This document shows, in pieces, positions 31,687-32,177 of a stretch of 32,177 nt of DNA. This stretch comes from Endozoicomonas sp. YOMI1 (lineage in GTDB: Bacteria; Pseudomonadota; Gammaproteobacteria; Pseudomonadales; Endozoicomonadaceae): the NCBI RefSeq assembly GCF_024606345.1, contig NZ_JAHHPM010000089.1, positions 1 to 32,177 on the forward strand, written 5' to 3'. The notes under the pieces were generated by a model, which did not search any database, was not told where the DNA came from, and saw only the letters and a program-made list of their open reading frames with translations. The position numbers were made by a program, and so were the translations under genes. Position 1 is the stretch's first letter, and each line of letters starts with the position of its first letter.

Positions 31687-31760
31687 CCGTTGTCCGTGTT
31701 CCGCTGTCCGTTGTCCGTAAAAGACAAGATAAAAGCTTTTACGGACAACGGTTAGCGGGC
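31687..31760. repeat. Heptamer palindrome R5, GTTGTCC variant
   Basis: The left arm has four 7-nt units (GTTGTCC, GTGTTCC, GCTGTCC, GTTGTCC) then GTAAAAG; the right arm starts CTTTTACGGACAACGG. The CCGTAAAAG...CTTTTACGG core is shared with the csf palindromes R1 to R4, while the unit sequence differs. As in the csf operon, it lies at the end of a minus-strand gene and overlaps its stop codon (31752 to 31754). Confidence 0.75.
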
Positions 31761-32177
31761 CTTTAATAATGTTGCCTCAAGCTCCAGTAATTCATGAATT
31801 ACTGAGTCTGAATATCGAATGCCATTCTGCCGGAGGTCATCAGTGACAGGTTTGAGTGGCCCTATGAGATTTTGTCTTCTGGCTTGAAGTAATAATGTCA
31901 AACTGCCAATGACTTTTAGGCCTCTTTTGAAGGACTCTTTGCGCCCTTTTTTTTCGTCAATCATGATGCACGCGTTGAGCTGCATGGCAGCAATAATGGC
32001 TTGCGCTTCACCGTTATCCAGTAAGGTTTGTAATTGTTGCAGCAAAGGGTGATTGTCTGGCTGGTCGGCGATGGGCTTTATGGTGCCGCAATGGACAGCA
32101 CTTTCAATGGCGTGGCAGGCTGGTTTTCCGGGTACTTTGCACTCATTGAGTACAGTGGCGGGAGCCATTAATATCAG
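31752..32177 (-). CDS. DUF3368 PIN-like protein, 5' end outside window
   Basis: At least 141 codons, open to the window edge, so the start is not visible (the ATG at 32168 is probably internal because family members begin with a VxDTSPLI-type segment). GEAQAIIAAMQLNACIMIDE, KKGRKESFKRGLKVIGSLTLLLQA and the C-terminal RQNGIRYSDSVIHELLE match DUF3368, a PIN-domain relative thought to act as an RNase toxin and usually paired with a UPF0175 antitoxin. The partner would lie beyond the edge. The stop lies within palindrome R5. Confidence 0.8.
   Translation of the reverse strand: MILMAPATVLNECKVPGKPACHAIESAVHCGTIKPIADQPDNHPLLQQLQTLLDNGEAQAIIAAMQLNACIMIDEKKGRKESFKRGLKVIGSLTLLLQARRQNLIGPLKPVTDDLRQNGIRYSDSVIHELLELEATLLKAR

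Overview
The window looks like chromosomal DNA of a marine gammaproteobacterium. An Oceanospirillales or Endozoicomonas-like host is my best guess, from the gene families, the tRNA-Leu remnant, the abundant palindromic repeats and the frequent TTG starts. It joins an accessory island (1 to about 9,000) to a complete-looking O-antigen or capsule locus (about 9,100 to 30,100), followed by a zone of broken genes (30,100 to the end).

Island. The left edge is the 3' part of a tRNA-Leu, possibly an integration scar. Next come a decayed antitoxin/ParE pair on the minus strand and an intact higBA pair on the plus strand, whose antitoxin is fused to an ImmA/IrrE-type metalloprotease. From 8376 down to 2602, on the minus strand, lies a type IV-A CRISPR-Cas operon: csf1, a cas6e-like gene, csf4 (DinG-type helicase), csf3 and csf2. 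Immediately downstream is what looks like a minimal CRISPR array of two I-E-like repeats around one 30-nt spacer. No cas1 or cas2 is present. Long GC-rich palindromes built of 7-nt units fill three of the four gene junctions, and a fourth copy of exactly 93 bp sits in frame inside csf4 just before the Walker B motif. A 38-nt sequence is repeated in inverted orientation on both sides of the operon.

Polysaccharide locus. After a 1-kb structured leader with a near-perfect RfaH ops element come wecA (initiating GlcNAc-1-P transferase) and ugd. A low-GC cassette follows: wbpB/wbpD/wbpE homologues (3-amino sugar acid synthesis), an amidotransferase, a TagD-like cytidylyltransferase, a sulfotransferase, hisH/hisF/wbpG homologues (acetamidino group formation), Wzy, Wzx, three glycosyltransferases, and finally rmlACDB for dTDP-L-rhamnose. 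The expected product is a rhamnose-containing glycan with amidinated and amidated amino-uronic acids, possibly also sulfated or carrying glycerol phosphate. The drop in GC begins inside ugd, which suggests cassette exchange.

Right end. A DUF2188 gene, a HEPN pseudogene joined to a wbpM C-terminal fragment, another palindrome of the csf type and a DUF3368 (PIN-like) gene running off the edge mark a recombination-prone boundary.
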